A stretch of DNA of 64,000 bases from Brevibacillus gelatini (GTDB taxonomy: Bacteria > Bacillota > Bacilli > Brevibacillales > Brevibacillaceae): positions 1 through 64,000 of the forward strand of contig NZ_RHHS01000013.1 in the NCBI RefSeq assembly GCF_003710935.1, in the 5' to 3' direction. A model generated the notes under the pieces. The model did not search any database, was not told the DNA's origin, and saw only the letters and a list, made by a program, of their open reading frames with translations. The position numbers were made by a program, and so were the translations under genes. The stretch's first letter is position 1. Each line of letters begins with the position of its first letter. Positions 1 through 8,565 of the stretch are shown here, piece after piece.

Positions 1-1
1 G

Positions 2-80
2 GCAATGGTACTGGGGTGTAAATAAGCCTATTTTGACAACAAATTAATCCAACTGACAAGCCTACTTTCATAACCATTGC
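2..80. other. Inverted-repeat boundary, possible att region
   Basis: Eight-base inverted repeat arms GCAATGGT (2-9) and ACCATTGC (73-80) enclose about 60 bases that hold two imperfect direct copies of AAGCCTA (24-30 and 59-65), followed by TTTTGAC and CTTTCAT. The stretch lies just downstream of the serine recombinase gene. Large serine recombinases commonly sit next to their attachment site, so this is the best candidate for an att site here, but no core dinucleotide or host junction can be identified from one end alone. Confidence 0.3.
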
Positions 81-105
81 TATTGGTAGTGTTGTGAGAG
101 TAAGT

Positions 106-1731
106 CTATTTCCCCATAGAATAATCACCAGTTTTCATAAGCTTTTGAAGTATCTCATCAAATTCTGTCCTTAGTTTTACATCAATTTTTTTATCAAAAA
201 AATACACTCTGTTGACTGCATTAGCCAACATCATTTTTTTGGTATCATGATCTCCTCTTCTGTATTTATCCTCCCATTCTTCCATTGCTTTCTTCAGTTT
301 ATCGATCTCTTTTTTTCGCTCATCAGCCTTGCCTAATTCTGCCTTGTATTGATCTATTAATTTTTGACAATTATCAATTTCAGATTCTTTTAGGCGGATT
401 TGTTCCATAACATAATCTTCTGTCAGTTTACTTTCTCCTAAAGCAATTTTTACAATTAAATTTTTAATGGCTTCTAATTGTAAGTTTAAGTTTTGTTTTT
501 CTTTCTCAAGATTTTTTATTTGAAATTGTTTTTGTTCATATATGCTATCGAAAACATCTGTTACTAGGTTATTAAACTCATCTGAATTTGAGATTATATT
601 TAATAACTTAATAATCTCACTCTCGGTTCTGTAATCAAATTTTTTTGCACCGAAGTAGCTTTTTGGATGAGTTTCTCTGTGATGCAGAGATTCCCGACAA
701 ACATATCTCCAATACGTGTAACTGGCTTTCGTTCCATCTAATCTTGTTCTTGTTTTGGTGCTAGAATCTGCATAAAGTTTAGAGCCGCAATACCCACATC
801 TTGCCAGTCCAGAAAGAAGAAGATTGGCACTAGTAGATGGTACATTTATAGGTTCATTTATTTTGATTTTTTTATTCCTTACATCAAGTATTTTTTGTGT
901 TTTGTTAAATATATCTTCTGGAATAATTACTAGATCTTCACGAAAAGGCTTTAATTTTATTCCATCTTTGTCTGCTGTGTTGTATCTCTGTCTCCCAATG
1001 TATATAGGATTACGCAAAATTCTTCTAACTGCATTGCTACGCCATTTCTTTCCATCTTTTGATAAGAAGCTATTTTCATTCAGAAAATTTGTAATCCTAT
1101 CTGCTCCGTAACCTTTTTCAACAACTAAATAAAATATCAATTTTACAATTTTAGATTCATTTTCTGATATCATAAGATCCTTTATGGTTTTATCGTATTT
1201 TGGATGCTTGATTCCTGTGTCAAACATTTCATAGCCAAAAGGAATATTACCTCCTGTCCACCTCCCTTGTTCATTCATCTGTTTTAGGGCTTCAGAAACA
1301 CGAATTGAAGTTTTTTTACTTTCTCCCTCTGCTACCCAAAATCTTAAAAATGATAATAGGCTATCTTCATGCTTTTCATTATTGTTTAAAATCCCGTCTT
1401 CTACTGACCATACTTCAACCCCTTGTTTTTTTAAAAATTCAAGCATAAAAGGTATTTCAAATTTGTTCCTTCCAAGTCTATCGTCTTTCCAAACAATCAA
1501 AATGTCAAATTTTCCTTCTTCTGCTGCTTTCTTAATAACTTGCAACTTATCTCTTTCTTGAACGCTCTTTTTAAAACCTGACACGCCTAATTCAGATAAT
1601 TCCTCAAGCAATTCCCAATCAGGTCTCTTCTGCACAAATTTTCGTACAGCATTCCTTTGCATTGGTATATCGTCTTCTATTGCTTGCTTTTCTGTTGAAA
1701 CTCTATATAAAGCCCACACTCTTTTTTTCAT
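106..1731 (-). CDS. Large serine recombinase (phage integrase, SprA-like)
   Basis: A 541-residue site-specific recombinase, expected to integrate and excise the phage genome. The N-terminal resolvase domain carries the catalytic serine in YRVSTEKQ (about residue 12) and the DDRLGR signature near residue 85. A recombinase domain follows (GRWTGGNIPFGYE, about residue 160), then a zinc ribbon with CGYCGSKLYAD near residue 312 and a C-terminal coiled coil rich in K, E and Q (about 400-500). Length and order match large serine integrases such as SPbeta SprA. It has its own extended -10 promoter and is isolated from the upstream operon by a terminator. A minimal ATG-TAA start-stop pair lies between the ribosome binding site and the start codon. 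Confidence 0.95.
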   Translation of the reverse strand: MKKRVWALYRVSTEKQAIEDDIPMQRNAVRKFVQKRPDWELLEELSELGVSGFKKSVQERDKLQVIKKAAEEGKFDILIVWKDDRLGRNKFEIPFMLEFLKKQGVEVWSVEDGILNNNEKHEDSLLSFLRFWVAEGESKKTSIRVSEALKQMNEQGRWTGGNIPFGYEMFDTGIKHPKYDKTIKDLMISENESKIVKLIFYLVVEKGYGADRITNFLNENSFLSKDGKKWRSNAVRRILRNPIYIGRQRYNTADKDGIKLKPFREDLVIIPEDIFNKTQKILDVRNKKIKINEPINVPSTSANLLLSGLARCGYCGSKLYADSSTKTRTRLDGTKASYTYWRYVCRESLHHRETHPKSYFGAKKFDYRTESEIIKLLNIISNSDEFNNLVTDVFDSIYEQKQFQIKNLEKEKQNLNLQLEAIKNLIVKIALGESKLTEDYVMEQIRLKESEIDNCQKLIDQYKAELGKADERKKEIDKLKKAMEEWEDKYRRGDHDTKKMMLANAVNRVYFFDKKIDVKLRTEFDEILQKLMKTGDYSMGK

Positions 1732-1734
1732 CTT

Positions 1735-1740
1735 TTACAT
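1735..1740 (-). promoter_or_regulatory. Start-stop element before recombinase
   Basis: The strong ribosome binding site AAGGAGG is followed at ordinary spacing by ATG TAA, then AAG and the true ATG of the recombinase. The real start is therefore 12 bases from the Shine-Dalgarno sequence, and a minimal ORF occupies the preferred position. Such start-stop elements can hold back initiation of the downstream gene. The role here is inferred. Confidence 0.4.
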
Positions 1741-1757
1741 AGACCTCCTTCAAAAGA

Positions 1758-1768
1758 TATTATACCAT
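1758..1768 (-). promoter_or_regulatory. Extended -10 promoter for recombinase
   Basis: On the minus strand TATGGTATAAT gives a consensus TATAAT with the upstream TG of an extended -10 box, about 25 bases before the ribosome binding site. No convincing -35 hexamer is present because the T-run of the terminator occupies that position. This would allow the recombinase to be expressed separately from the early operon. Confidence 0.6.
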
Positions 1769-1786
1769 ATATAAACAAAATAAAAA

Positions 1787-1822
1787 AACACCCCACTTTA
1801 TTATGTGGAATGTTTTTTTATT
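1787..1822 (-). terminator. Rho-independent terminator
   Basis: On the minus strand the arms AACATTCCAC and GTGGGGTGTT form a 10-bp stem (two G-U pairs) around an 8-base loop, followed by seven T. It ends leftward transcription after the gene at 1823-2005 and keeps early-operon readthrough out of the recombinase. Confidence 0.8.
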
Positions 1823-2005
1823 TTAAATCACGCTATCATATAACCTTCTCATTGCCATTAATGTGTTCATATGATCCTCTCTATTGTTTGTAAACGTGAT
1901 GATTACATGAAAACCATCTGTTGTTTTTTCACATTCTGCGGTAACTGTCCCATCTTCATTTCTTTTATATATATATTTGTTTTCCCCTAGATAGAAACTA
2001 TTCAT
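1823..2005 (-). CDS. Small protein, unknown
   Basis: A 60-residue soluble protein of mixed charge. The start at 2005 is chosen because AAGGAGG precedes it by eight bases; a longer frame to 2035 would skip that site. It is the last gene of the leftward early cluster, seven bases or so beyond the RecU-like gene and directly before the terminator. No family recognised. Confidence 0.6.
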   Translation of the reverse strand: MNSFYLGENKYIYKRNEDGTVTAECEKTTDGFHVIITFTNNREDHMNTLMAMRRLYDSVI

Positions 2006-2042
2006 TTCATTCTCCTCCTTAATATTTTTGCCCATTCAATAG

Positions 2043-2687
2043 TTAAACAACTAATGTTTCAATCCATTTTGCTGTTTTTTGAAGTTGCAATTTATCCAAA
2101 TATCCCTTTTCGACAAACAATTTGCATGACTTATTGACAAAATCATTAATCTTATACCTATAATTACTTCTCAGCTTTTCATGATTAATTCTAATCCCGA
2201 TCTCAGAACAATCTTCCCTGCTTAATCCAGATTTAGCCGTCCGAACAGCGAAATCCCAAAAATCATTAATATGTATGAAGAATGTTTCATTCTCATATAT
2301 TCTTGTTTTCAATTTACGCTCACGAAAATTAACCACAAATCCAGCGATAACGCCCTGATACTTAACTGCTTCTCTGAGTTCCTTAACCTGATTTGCTTTT
2401 ATCATGACATTCGTTTTTTTATTTTTAGGTTTTTTATCAGGTGAACTTACACCTTCTACGTATGGATTGAAACTGATTGATGCGCCTTTAGTGCTTTTTA
2501 ATTCAAGCAGCCATAGAAATGGTGGGTTATATTGGATAGCATCACATGGATTTTCCGATTGAAATGATGAACTATTGCCTTGCAACCATTTAGCCCCGTC
2601 CCGAAGTCTCATATAGAAGTGTTCAGACGATTTGTAACTGTCTCGCCAATTTTGTTCAAACTTTTTACCGTCTTTTGTATTAGCCAT
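2043..2687 (-). CDS. RecU-like Holliday junction resolvase
   Basis: A 214-residue protein resembling RecU, the resolvase that cuts four-way junctions in Firmicutes. Visible features are the acidic metal-binding block CDAIQ...LLELKSTKG (about 48-68), matching the D...ExK core of the RecU nuclease fold, a following ANQVKEL helix and the GVIAGFVVNFRE strand (about 112-123). RecU proteins are usually around 200 residues. Phages carry such enzymes to resolve replication and recombination intermediates before packaging. Assignment is by motif recognition only. Confidence 0.65.
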   Translation of the reverse strand: MANTKDGKKFEQNWRDSYKSSEHFYMRLRDGAKWLQGNSSSFQSENPCDAIQYNPPFLWLLELKSTKGASISFNPYVEGVSSPDKKPKNKKTNVMIKANQVKELREAVKYQGVIAGFVVNFRERKLKTRIYENETFFIHINDFWDFAVRTAKSGLSREDCSEIGIRINHEKLRSNYRYKINDFVNKSCKLFVEKGYLDKLQLQKTAKWIETLVV

Positions 2688-2720
2688 TTGTTCACTCGCT
2701 TTCCAAATGAATTGTGAATT

Positions 2721-2921
2721 TCATTGGATTTCTTTTAATAACTCATTAGCAAAAAAGTGATGCCGTTTTGCCATAATCAATATCTGTTCGTTTAACGGCT
2801 TACCCTCAATCTCTTCAAGCGTTTTTTGTGTTAGTTCATTGCCCTCTAATGCACATGTAGATAATACTGCAATCCATTTATTTCTTAACTCCAACATCTT
2901 ACCAAAACCAATAGTGGCCAT
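2721..2921 (-). CDS. Small helical protein, unknown
   Basis: 66 residues, starting at the ATG that follows GAGGTG at 2921 rather than an ATG four codons upstream. Predicted mostly helical, with a His-His-Phe-Phe stretch near the end. It lies between the RecU-like gene and an unknown gene in the same leftward operon. Not recognised. Confidence 0.55.
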   Translation of the reverse strand: MATIGFGKMLELRNKWIAVLSTCALEGNELTQKTLEEIEGKPLNEQILIMAKRHHFFANELLKEIQ

Positions 2922-2946
2922 ATAACACCTCATAAAGGGGAGTAGT

Positions 2947-3225
2947 TTATTCTGTCTTGTCTACCCATTTCAATACTTCAACCTTTTTAAGTTCAACCTC
3001 TACGCATTCCACTTCATCTTCATATTCCCACGGGCTTTCATCTTGCATCTCAGTTGCACCAATGCTGTAATAAGCACGATAAAACTTCCCTTGATATTCA
3101 AAAATGATTTTATGTTGAATACTCCATCGTGAATTACCTACAATCTCATCGAGAATTGCTGAATGCGGAAGATCAAGTTTGTTAATAAGAAAATCTTTTT
3201 TAAATCTAATAATTCTGGGTTTCAT
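2947..3225 (-). CDS. Unknown protein, 92 aa
   Basis: The start is the ATG overlapping the stop of the upstream gene as TAATG at 3225, with AAGGAGG just before it. Translational coupling to the 301-residue protein upstream is therefore likely. The protein is rich in aromatic and acidic residues and ends in a charged tail. No family recognised. Confidence 0.6.
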   Translation of the reverse strand: MKPRIIRFKKDFLINKLDLPHSAILDEIVGNSRWSIQHKIIFEYQGKFYRAYYSIGATEMQDESPWEYEDEVECVEVELKKVEVLKWVDKTE

Positions 3226-4130
3226 TAATTGTCCTCCTTTAGAACAACTCCGTAACCTTGACAATGTTTACATTCAACATATGGTCTGTTGATTTCCGCA
3301 ATCAACTCCTGAAGATATGTATTAATTTTATTTTTCAAATCCTGTTCATTTTCGCCACTAAATTCTGTAGCAGGTTCGTAATCCTTTTTAACATCAGGAC
3401 TAATTTCTAATATCGTGATTTCTTTTGTATTTCTATAACGTTTAACAAAATTTGGCTTTCTTCTGGTTCCCTGATTTAAATTCACTTCATATTCAAACGG
3501 CTCATAGAGTTCAATTTTTTTCTTAACTCTAAATACAAAATCATAATCTGCATCAATTTTTGCATAACGTTGATCGATATTTTCTCTAATATATTTTCTA
3601 ATGATGTTAAAACTATCTTTTCGAGTCATTTTACATGGTTTTGTAGGTAGTAATACGGGGTGTGTATTTAGCAGATCAAGAAAATTATATTTAAGCTCAT
3701 ACTCTTGTTTGGTGATTTCAAACTGATCTAATTCCTCAATAATATTAATCTCAAATGGAATTTCTTCATAAGTTTCTTCTGTTAGTTCAAATTTCTTTTC
3801 ATATAATCCAATTACTTCAGCATATGGACTATCTTCGTCTATATATTTTTCATTGATGATTTTTGGAGTTAATTCACTTTCAGGAAACCCTGCTTTTAAC
3901 TCATATCTTTCATTAATCCTTTGAGGTGGCACTCTACGTTCGACTTTATTAGGAATTGACTTTAGTTCATACCATGATTTCTGATACGTCTCTTTTGGCT
4001 CTACTCCATCAAACAGATACTGCTTAATGCGCGAAGTATGATAATAAGAGTTTTCGATGTTATCTGAGATAAATACTTTTTCTTTTGTCTTGATAGCAAT
4101 TAGTTTTAATTTTGTTTGATTTTCTTTCAT
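3225..4130 (-). CDS. Unknown 301-aa protein with C-terminal CxxCxGxG
   Basis: A large acidic protein (many E, Y and K) of unknown function. The only clear motif is CKHCQGYG near residue 290, a single DnaJ-type zinc half-site, which may bind metal as a dimer. Two copies of EITKQEYELK-like and PFEI/PFEYEV segments suggest internal beta-strand repetition. Start is an ATG preceded by a GGAGG-type site. It is coupled to the downstream 92-aa gene. Confidence 0.7.
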   Translation of the reverse strand: MKENQTKLKLIAIKTKEKVFISDNIENSYYHTSRIKQYLFDGVEPKETYQKSWYELKSIPNKVERRVPPQRINERYELKAGFPESELTPKIINEKYIDEDSPYAEVIGLYEKKFELTEETYEEIPFEINIIEELDQFEITKQEYELKYNFLDLLNTHPVLLPTKPCKMTRKDSFNIIRKYIRENIDQRYAKIDADYDFVFRVKKKIELYEPFEYEVNLNQGTRRKPNFVKRYRNTKEITILEISPDVKKDYEPATEFSGENEQDLKNKINTYLQELIAEINRPYVECKHCQGYGVVLKEDN

Positions 4131-4174
4131 ATTAATCCTCCTGTGTTTTATTATTTTTGAATCAAAGGTGGATT

Positions 4175-4468
4175 TTAAAGAATTTTGTAAGCTGTGAATC
4201 TATTATGTAATTCAAGTACAAGATTTTGAATGTTTACTTTAAATTCTTTTAGATGAACAATTTGACCAATTATATATGCAATTCTTTGTCGCTTAGAATA
4301 ATAATCCTCATCTTTGATTAATACCTTATTGATTTCAAGGAAAATTGATTCTGAAACAGATTCTGCCAACTGCTCTTTCAATAAGCTTTCTTGGAGTTCT
4401 ATTTCTTTGATTAAATGTTGGACTGATTGAATTGCTTCCTCGCACACCTCTTTTAACTTTTCACCCAT
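4175..4468 (-). CDS. Coiled-coil protein, unknown
   Basis: 97 residues, almost entirely predicted helix with heptad-like leucine, isoleucine and glutamate spacing over residues 1-50. A strong AGAGAGGG ribosome binding site precedes the ATG. It may be a small structural or adaptor protein. No family recognised. Confidence 0.6.
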   Translation of the reverse strand: MGEKLKEVCEEAIQSVQHLIKEIELQESLLKEQLAESVSESIFLEINKVLIKDEDYYSKRQRIAYIIGQIVHLKEFKVNIQNLVLELHNRFTAYKIL

Positions 4469-4505
4469 TTTATAACCCTCTCTTTCTTGTAAAGCAATAA
4501 TATAA

Positions 4506-4823
4506 TTAATTCCATAATCTTCTTAAACAATCACCAACATAGTTAACCAAGGTCAGATTGTTTTTTGTTTCTTTTAGCCCTTTCCAAATTGGATAGGCAG
4601 GAAAATTATACTTTTTTCCCATATAACATAAAGCATCAATAAATCTTCTCAAATCGGCAATCATTTGTGGATTTTCCAAGTTGTCATACATATAATCAAC
4701 GATCATTTTTGCTAATCTTTCATCTGCTCTATACCCTCGAAGAGATTCATCGTCTACTTTAATTCCCCAACACTCAGCCAACTCTGACCAATCATAGCCA
4801 TTGAATTCAAATTCCTTACTCAT
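4506..4823 (-). CDS. Unknown helical protein, 105 aa
   Basis: An acidic, tryptophan-containing helical protein beginning MSKEFEFNGYDWSELAE. The start is supported by GGAGG eight bases upstream. It sits downstream of the newly noted 45-residue gene. Not recognised. Confidence 0.6.
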   Translation of the reverse strand: MSKEFEFNGYDWSELAECWGIKVDDESLRGYRADERLAKMIVDYMYDNLENPQMIADLRRFIDALCYMGKKYNFPAYPIWKGLKETKNNLTLVNYVGDCLRRLWN

Positions 4824-4835
4824 GATACCTCCATT

Positions 4836-4973
4836 TTAATCTCTCTTTTTGAGCCATTTATAATACCCACATTTCTTACAAGCATAAGATCTTTCCTCGT
4901 TGCTCTCATAAATTAGAGACCATTTATGTATCCCTAGTGAACACAGGATATAAAACTTTTGAAATGGTATCAT
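4836..4973 (-). CDS. Small protein with CxxC, 45 aa
   Basis: An open frame in an otherwise empty 240-base gap. It begins MIPFQKFYIL and ends with ACKKCGYYKWLKKRD, so it carries one CxxC knuckle and a basic tail. A GGAG lies 12 bases before the ATG, which is somewhat far. It ends 13 bases before the next gene. Coherent sequence rather than random open frame, but function unknown. Confidence 0.5.
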   Translation of the reverse strand: MIPFQKFYILCSLGIHKWSLIYESNEERSYACKKCGYYKWLKKRD

Positions 4974-5061
4974 TTAATAGCTGCGCTCCAATAAAATTAA
5001 TTTGCTAAAGTCATTCCCTGAACTAATCCTTTACCAGTCCTTTCTTTGATAAGGCTATTTT

Positions 5062-5727
5062 TTATTCAATGATTTCCAGTCTTACTTTCTTGGCACGAGT
5101 AATCATATCTTCAACATTGATTCCATTAATAAAGAAATCTTTCGAGCTATTTTCGCCATGCTGAATGAAAAATTCCCCTTCTACAACGTTTAGCACATGA
5201 CCTTTCATTCTATTAAGAAATGTGTTAATATCTTCAAATTTATATGTATCATGAACCACTCTGTCACCAACATTAAACTTAAAATGAATGCTACTTTCGC
5301 AATCGCCATAACCATAACCATTAAAAAGCCCTGTGATCTCTATGTTTTCAAAATTAAAATACTCTTTTAGACATTGAACCAAATATTCGCTTTTCTTAAT
5401 GAAATTATCTTTGAAATATTTAATTGCATCTTCCACTGTTGAAAACACAGAGTAGTAATAAGTATCCTCAAAATCTGGATTTTTTTTAATTTTAAATTCT
5501 AAATTTGATTCATAATTCTTAAAATACATACTTACATGGATATCTTCACTGTTATTCTCAACAATATCAATGTCAGCGTCAGGAAAAGCATTTTTTAAAG
5601 TATCATAGATATCAAATGATGATTCATCAGTTAGTTCTTTTATGTAGTTATTTTTAATATGAGAAATAAGCTCTTGTTCGCTTGTAAATTTGATATTGTC
5701 GATTGTGCAGATATATTGTTTTTTCAT
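5062..5727 (-). CDS. Unknown protein, 221 aa
   Basis: Start at 5727 is placed nine bases after AAAGGAGTG. The protein appears to have two related alpha-beta halves: each has a strand-rich segment (DIHVSMYFKNYES near 70 and SIHFKFNVGD near 150) followed by a helix with a Phe-Leu pattern. It may have arisen by duplication. No family recognised. Confidence 0.6.
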   Translation of the reverse strand: MKKQYICTIDNIKFTSEQELISHIKNNYIKELTDESSFDIYDTLKNAFPDADIDIVENNSEDIHVSMYFKNYESNLEFKIKKNPDFEDTYYYSVFSTVEDAIKYFKDNFIKKSEYLVQCLKEYFNFENIEITGLFNGYGYGDCESSIHFKFNVGDRVVHDTYKFEDINTFLNRMKGHVLNVVEGEFFIQHGENSSKDFFINGINVEDMITRAKKVRLEIIE

Positions 5728-5757
5728 TACTGACAACACTCCTTTGATTTGAGATTA

Positions 5758-5985
5758 TTATAAAAATGCTTTAATCAAATCCGAAGTAAGCTCTCTTCCA
5801 TTTTGAAAGAATCTAAATTGAAATTTCAATTCCCCATTTTCCCATGTTTCCATTCGATATGTATAAAAATCTCCACTTTCAGTTGATAGCTCGATTGCCT
5901 TTTGTGCTACCTTTTCAGGGTCTGTGCCTTCATAGCAGTAAAAATCATGAACCCAATCATATTTGTTAAGTTTGTAAATTTTCAT
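5758..5985 (-). CDS. Unknown small protein, 75 aa
   Basis: A soluble protein with a likely strand-helix-strand order, starting MKIYKLNKYDWVHDF after a GGAGG site. It is in the leftward operon between the 221-aa gene and the RNase H gene. Not recognised. Confidence 0.6.
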   Translation of the reverse strand: MKIYKLNKYDWVHDFYCYEGTDPEKVAQKAIELSTESGDFYTYRMETWENGELKFQFRFFQNGRELTSDLIKAFL

Positions 5986-5999
5986 ATTTCCTCCTGAGT

Positions 6000-6353
6000 T
6001 TATGCATAAGCTAAATTGCGCCCACTATTTGATTCCTTTTTTGAATTCCCTAATAGTCTTACATTAAACACTTTGAATTTATTGCGGTTCAGAGAATACA
6101 ATCTGTTATTGCGCCAGTTGGTGTATACATATTTTGAATCAGTATATACTATAACTTTATTAATTTTATTTTCTAAAGCCCACTCTAACATCTTATTGAA
6201 TGCCATCATTTCTATTACTGCGTAATTTCTATTGCAATCTAGCAATTCATAATGCTGGTATTCAATATTGTCTTTACAATCTGTAATTGTAAATGCCAAT
6301 GCCGATCTTTTGCCGACAGACTGTGAGGTTCCATCTATGTATGCTCTATACAT
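6000..6353 (-). CDS. RNase H-like protein
   Basis: 117 residues starting at the ATG after AAGGAGG; the frame is open further upstream but that part overlaps the phosphatase gene. It begins YRAYIDGT (first catalytic Asp), has EMMAFNKMLEWAL (Glu in the second conserved position) and VIVYTDSKYV (Asp of TDS) as in RNase HI. It is short for the family, about 150 usually, and the last catalytic Asp is not clear. The ATG lies within the last codons of the phosphatase gene, so the two are probably coupled. Confidence 0.7.
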   Translation of the reverse strand: MYRAYIDGTSQSVGKRSALAFTITDCKDNIEYQHYELLDCNRNYAVIEMMAFNKMLEWALENKINKVIVYTDSKYVYTNWRNNRLYSLNRNKFKVFNVRLLGNSKKESNSGRNLAYA

Positions 6354-7080
6354 TTGCATCCTCCTTTGAGCTAATGAAGTGCTGTGTATATTTCCCATCT
6401 GTAATTTCTAAGCAATTCAATTGATAACCATAGGCAGTTCCCCCATCAATTCCAATCTTATCATCAGCAAACCATATATTAGGCTTGCCATGAAGGTTAA
6501 TGCATGGAGTGTGACCGAACACTATTGTTTTATCTGTTTTGGTTGGGTGATAATGGAATAAATTACGAATCCAGAGCATGTCCTCATGTGGTGTGAGTCG
6601 CCAGTTTTCATAGTTGGGATTTAATCCAGCATGAACAAAGATGAAATCATTCGTTTCGTAAAAGTATGAAAGCTCCTTTAAGAAGTCTACATGGTGTTTG
6701 CAATGTTTTAAAATAAAATTCTTTGCCTTTATAGTATCAATGCCTGAATCAAAGAAATCTAAACCACAATACGATTCAACAGTTTGCAGACCACCATTTC
6801 TAAAGAAGTTGAACTCATTCATTCCATCATTAGTGATAAGCCAGTCCAAAAACATTTGGTCATGGTTCCCTCGAAGAACTACCACATCATATGTATTCGC
6901 TAGTTCAATAATTTTTTCTATAACCTCTTTGCTTTTCTTGCCACGGTCAACGTAATCTCCTAGAAGTATCAGTTTGTCTTGTGTTGGGCTATAGTTAACT
7001 TTTTCGAGCAATTTGATAAATTGATCGTACATGCCATGTATATCACTTATAGCAAGTATCCTCTTGTTTTGTTGATTCAT
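6346..7080 (-). CDS. PPP-family metallophosphatase (PrpE/lambda-PP-like)
   Basis: A 244-residue metal-dependent phosphatase. All signature blocks are present: SDIHGM (about 15), GDYVDRG (about 40), RGNHDQM (about 72), a VHAGLNP loop (about 152) and GHTPC (about 190). The family removes phosphate from serine, threonine or bis-nucleoside tetraphosphates; phage lambda and B. subtilis PrpE are relatives. The start at 7080 has AAAGGAG six bases away. It overlaps a membrane-protein gene upstream and the RNase H gene downstream. Confidence 0.9.
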   Translation of the reverse strand: MNQQNKRILAISDIHGMYDQFIKLLEKVNYSPTQDKLILLGDYVDRGKKSKEVIEKIIELANTYDVVVLRGNHDQMFLDWLITNDGMNEFNFFRNGGLQTVESYCGLDFFDSGIDTIKAKNFILKHCKHHVDFLKELSYFYETNDFIFVHAGLNPNYENWRLTPHEDMLWIRNLFHYHPTKTDKTIVFGHTPCINLHGKPNIWFADDKIGIDGGTAYGYQLNCLEITDGKYTQHFISSKEDANV

Positions 7081-7480
7081 AAAAACTCCTTTCGCAATTA
7101 TAATCATACAAAGCTTCAATAAAATCATCTTTTAGATATTGTGGAAGCATATTATAAATTTCATTAATAGTAAACTTGTCTTCGCTGTTTTTGAGCATTA
7201 TTTCTTTGTATTCTTGAATTATTTTATTCTTTTTTTGAATATAGCCTTTATAGGCATGATCCTGAAAGGTGGTAATAACTATGCTAAATGTTAGAAGAAT
7301 CACAAACATAATAGGGAGCCAAATAGGTTCGCGCAACGGATGATATTTAAATATCGTAAAAAGACAAAACAGAAATGAATATGCTGCTATTAATCTTAGG
7401 CTGATAGATAGAAAGAATTTTTGTTTAGACAAAATAAAATTCTTATAGTTATATTTGATTTTATTTTTTATTGTCAACAT
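7043..7480 (-). CDS. Membrane protein, two segments
   Basis: 145 residues with two hydrophobic segments, about residues 30-48 and 55-72, joined by a short loop with HPLREPIW. The N-terminal 25 residues are basic and the C-terminal part is a soluble, acidic helical tail. It is probably a small inner-membrane protein with a cytoplasmic tail. The 3' end overlaps the phosphatase gene by 38 bases. Function unknown. Confidence 0.65.
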   Translation of the reverse strand: MLTIKNKIKYNYKNFILSKQKFFLSISLRLIAAYSFLFCLFTIFKYHPLREPIWLPIMFVILLTFSIVITTFQDHAYKGYIQKKNKIIQEYKEIMLKNSEDKFTINEIYNMLPQYLKDDFIEALYDYNCERSFYESTKQEDTCYK

Positions 7481-7499
7481 TTATCATCATCCTCGTCAT

Positions 7500-7712
7500 T
7501 CAAAGCAATCTTCCTATAATTGAATGAATATCTTTGTTTTGATACAGATTAAAATAATGTGGGAATTTAAAACTGTCTCTTTTGTTGGCTTTTGCTCTGC
7601 CAGTTTTCGTTTTAATTATTATAAATTGACCGTTAAAGGCTTGTATCTTTTCCCAGTCGCCATTTTCAAAATTTAAATCGTCCATTAAAAATGCAGGAAC
7701 TTTTATGAACAT
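7500..7712 (-). CDS. Small protein, unknown, 70 aa
   Basis: The start at 7712 follows GGAGATG; the frame remains open three codons further. The protein has a hydrophobic start and a basic centre (KTKTGRAKANKRD). No family recognised. Confidence 0.55.
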   Translation of the reverse strand: MFIKVPAFLMDDLNFENGDWEKIQAFNGQFIIIKTKTGRAKANKRDSFKFPHYFNLYQNKDIHSIIGRLL

Positions 7713-7750
7713 AATGTACACATCTCCTTTGCATATGAAGTAGACTAATC

Positions 7751-7951
7751 TTAGTCTAGGTTCCCTTCTTTGTTTAACCTCCCGTAAATTGCACCAAAAT
7801 GGTTAATGCATAGCTTTTTGAAGCACTCACTGTTGTCACATATTAAATAGTCGTCGATTTGATATGCATAATCTCCCTCAAGCATTTCTTCTTTGCATGC
7901 ACATTTTGCAACTTTTAAAGTACTACTTTCAATATATTGAAATCTGTCCAT
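7751..7951 (-). CDS. Cysteine-rich zinc-binding-like protein
   Basis: 66 residues with seven cysteines, including KCACKE, LICDNSEC and KLCINHFG, likely one or two zinc sites. Start at 7951 is seven bases after AGGGGTG; the site lies in the last codons of thymidine kinase, so translation is coupled. Function unknown. Confidence 0.6.
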   Translation of the reverse strand: MDRFQYIESSTLKVAKCACKEEMLEGDYAYQIDDYLICDNSECFKKLCINHFGAIYGRLNKEGNLD

Positions 7952-7953
7952 TA

Positions 7954-8535
7954 TCATTCACCCCTTGTTGGAGGGTTTTTGTAATGTTGTCTACAAACAG
8001 ACTTGTAGACATCTTCAATGCCTAATTCAATAACCTTTCCAGTGTAGACAGGAATGCCATCTTTAAATTTAAGGATATGTGTTGCTTTTCGGTTACAATA
8101 GCTGCATACAGTTTTGATTTCCTCGATTTTATCTGCCATGCATAATATAGCCTGACTCCCTTTAAACAATTGATTTCTAAAGTCTTTGAGTAACCCATAG
8201 CAAATAACCGGAATATTAAGCCGATCTACAACTTCAGCAAGTTGTTGAATATGTATTGGATCAACAAATTGAATCTCATCCACTAATACACAGTCTGGCA
8301 TGTTTTCTTCTATTAAACTATAAACATCGGTTTTAGGCTGTATTGGAATTGCATCTCGACTAACCCCCACTCTTGAGGTAACTTTCCCCTTGCCAAAGCG
8401 AATGTCAATTTCAGGAGTAAACACCATAACTTTTTTGCCCGATTTTTCATAGTTGTGCGCAGTTGTTAATAGCAAAATTGATTTTGATGCATTCATCTGT
8501 CCATATTTAAAATATAATTTTGCCGTAAAAATCAC
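7954..8535 (-). CDS. tdk: Thymidine kinase
   Basis: A 193-residue type II thymidine kinase that phosphorylates thymidine to dTMP. The P-loop is KYGQMNASKS (about 10-19), the Walker B-like strand is VLVDEIQF (about 86), and a zinc ribbon is formed by CSYCNRK (about 143) and a distal Cys in VCRQHY. The start appears to be GTG overlapping AGAGGTG, unusual but matched by the family N-terminus. With thymidylate synthase and the deaminase it gives the phage both salvage and de novo routes to dTTP. Confidence 0.92.
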   Translation of the reverse strand: MIFTAKLYFKYGQMNASKSILLLTTAHNYEKSGKKVMVFTPEIDIRFGKGKVTSRVGVSRDAIPIQPKTDVYSLIEENMPDCVLVDEIQFVDPIHIQQLAEVVDRLNIPVICYGLLKDFRNQLFKGSQAILCMADKIEEIKTVCSYCNRKATHILKFKDGIPVYTGKVIELGIEDVYKSVCRQHYKNPPTRGE

Positions 8536-8565
8536 CTCTTATCACTTTAAATTTTATGAATTTGT

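Noticed and set aside
4978-5050. Short frame reading SLIKERTGKGLVQGMTLAN between genes
   Set aside because: It has no start codon or ribosome binding site and runs from the end of the upstream gene. Too short to call a gene or a clear remnant.
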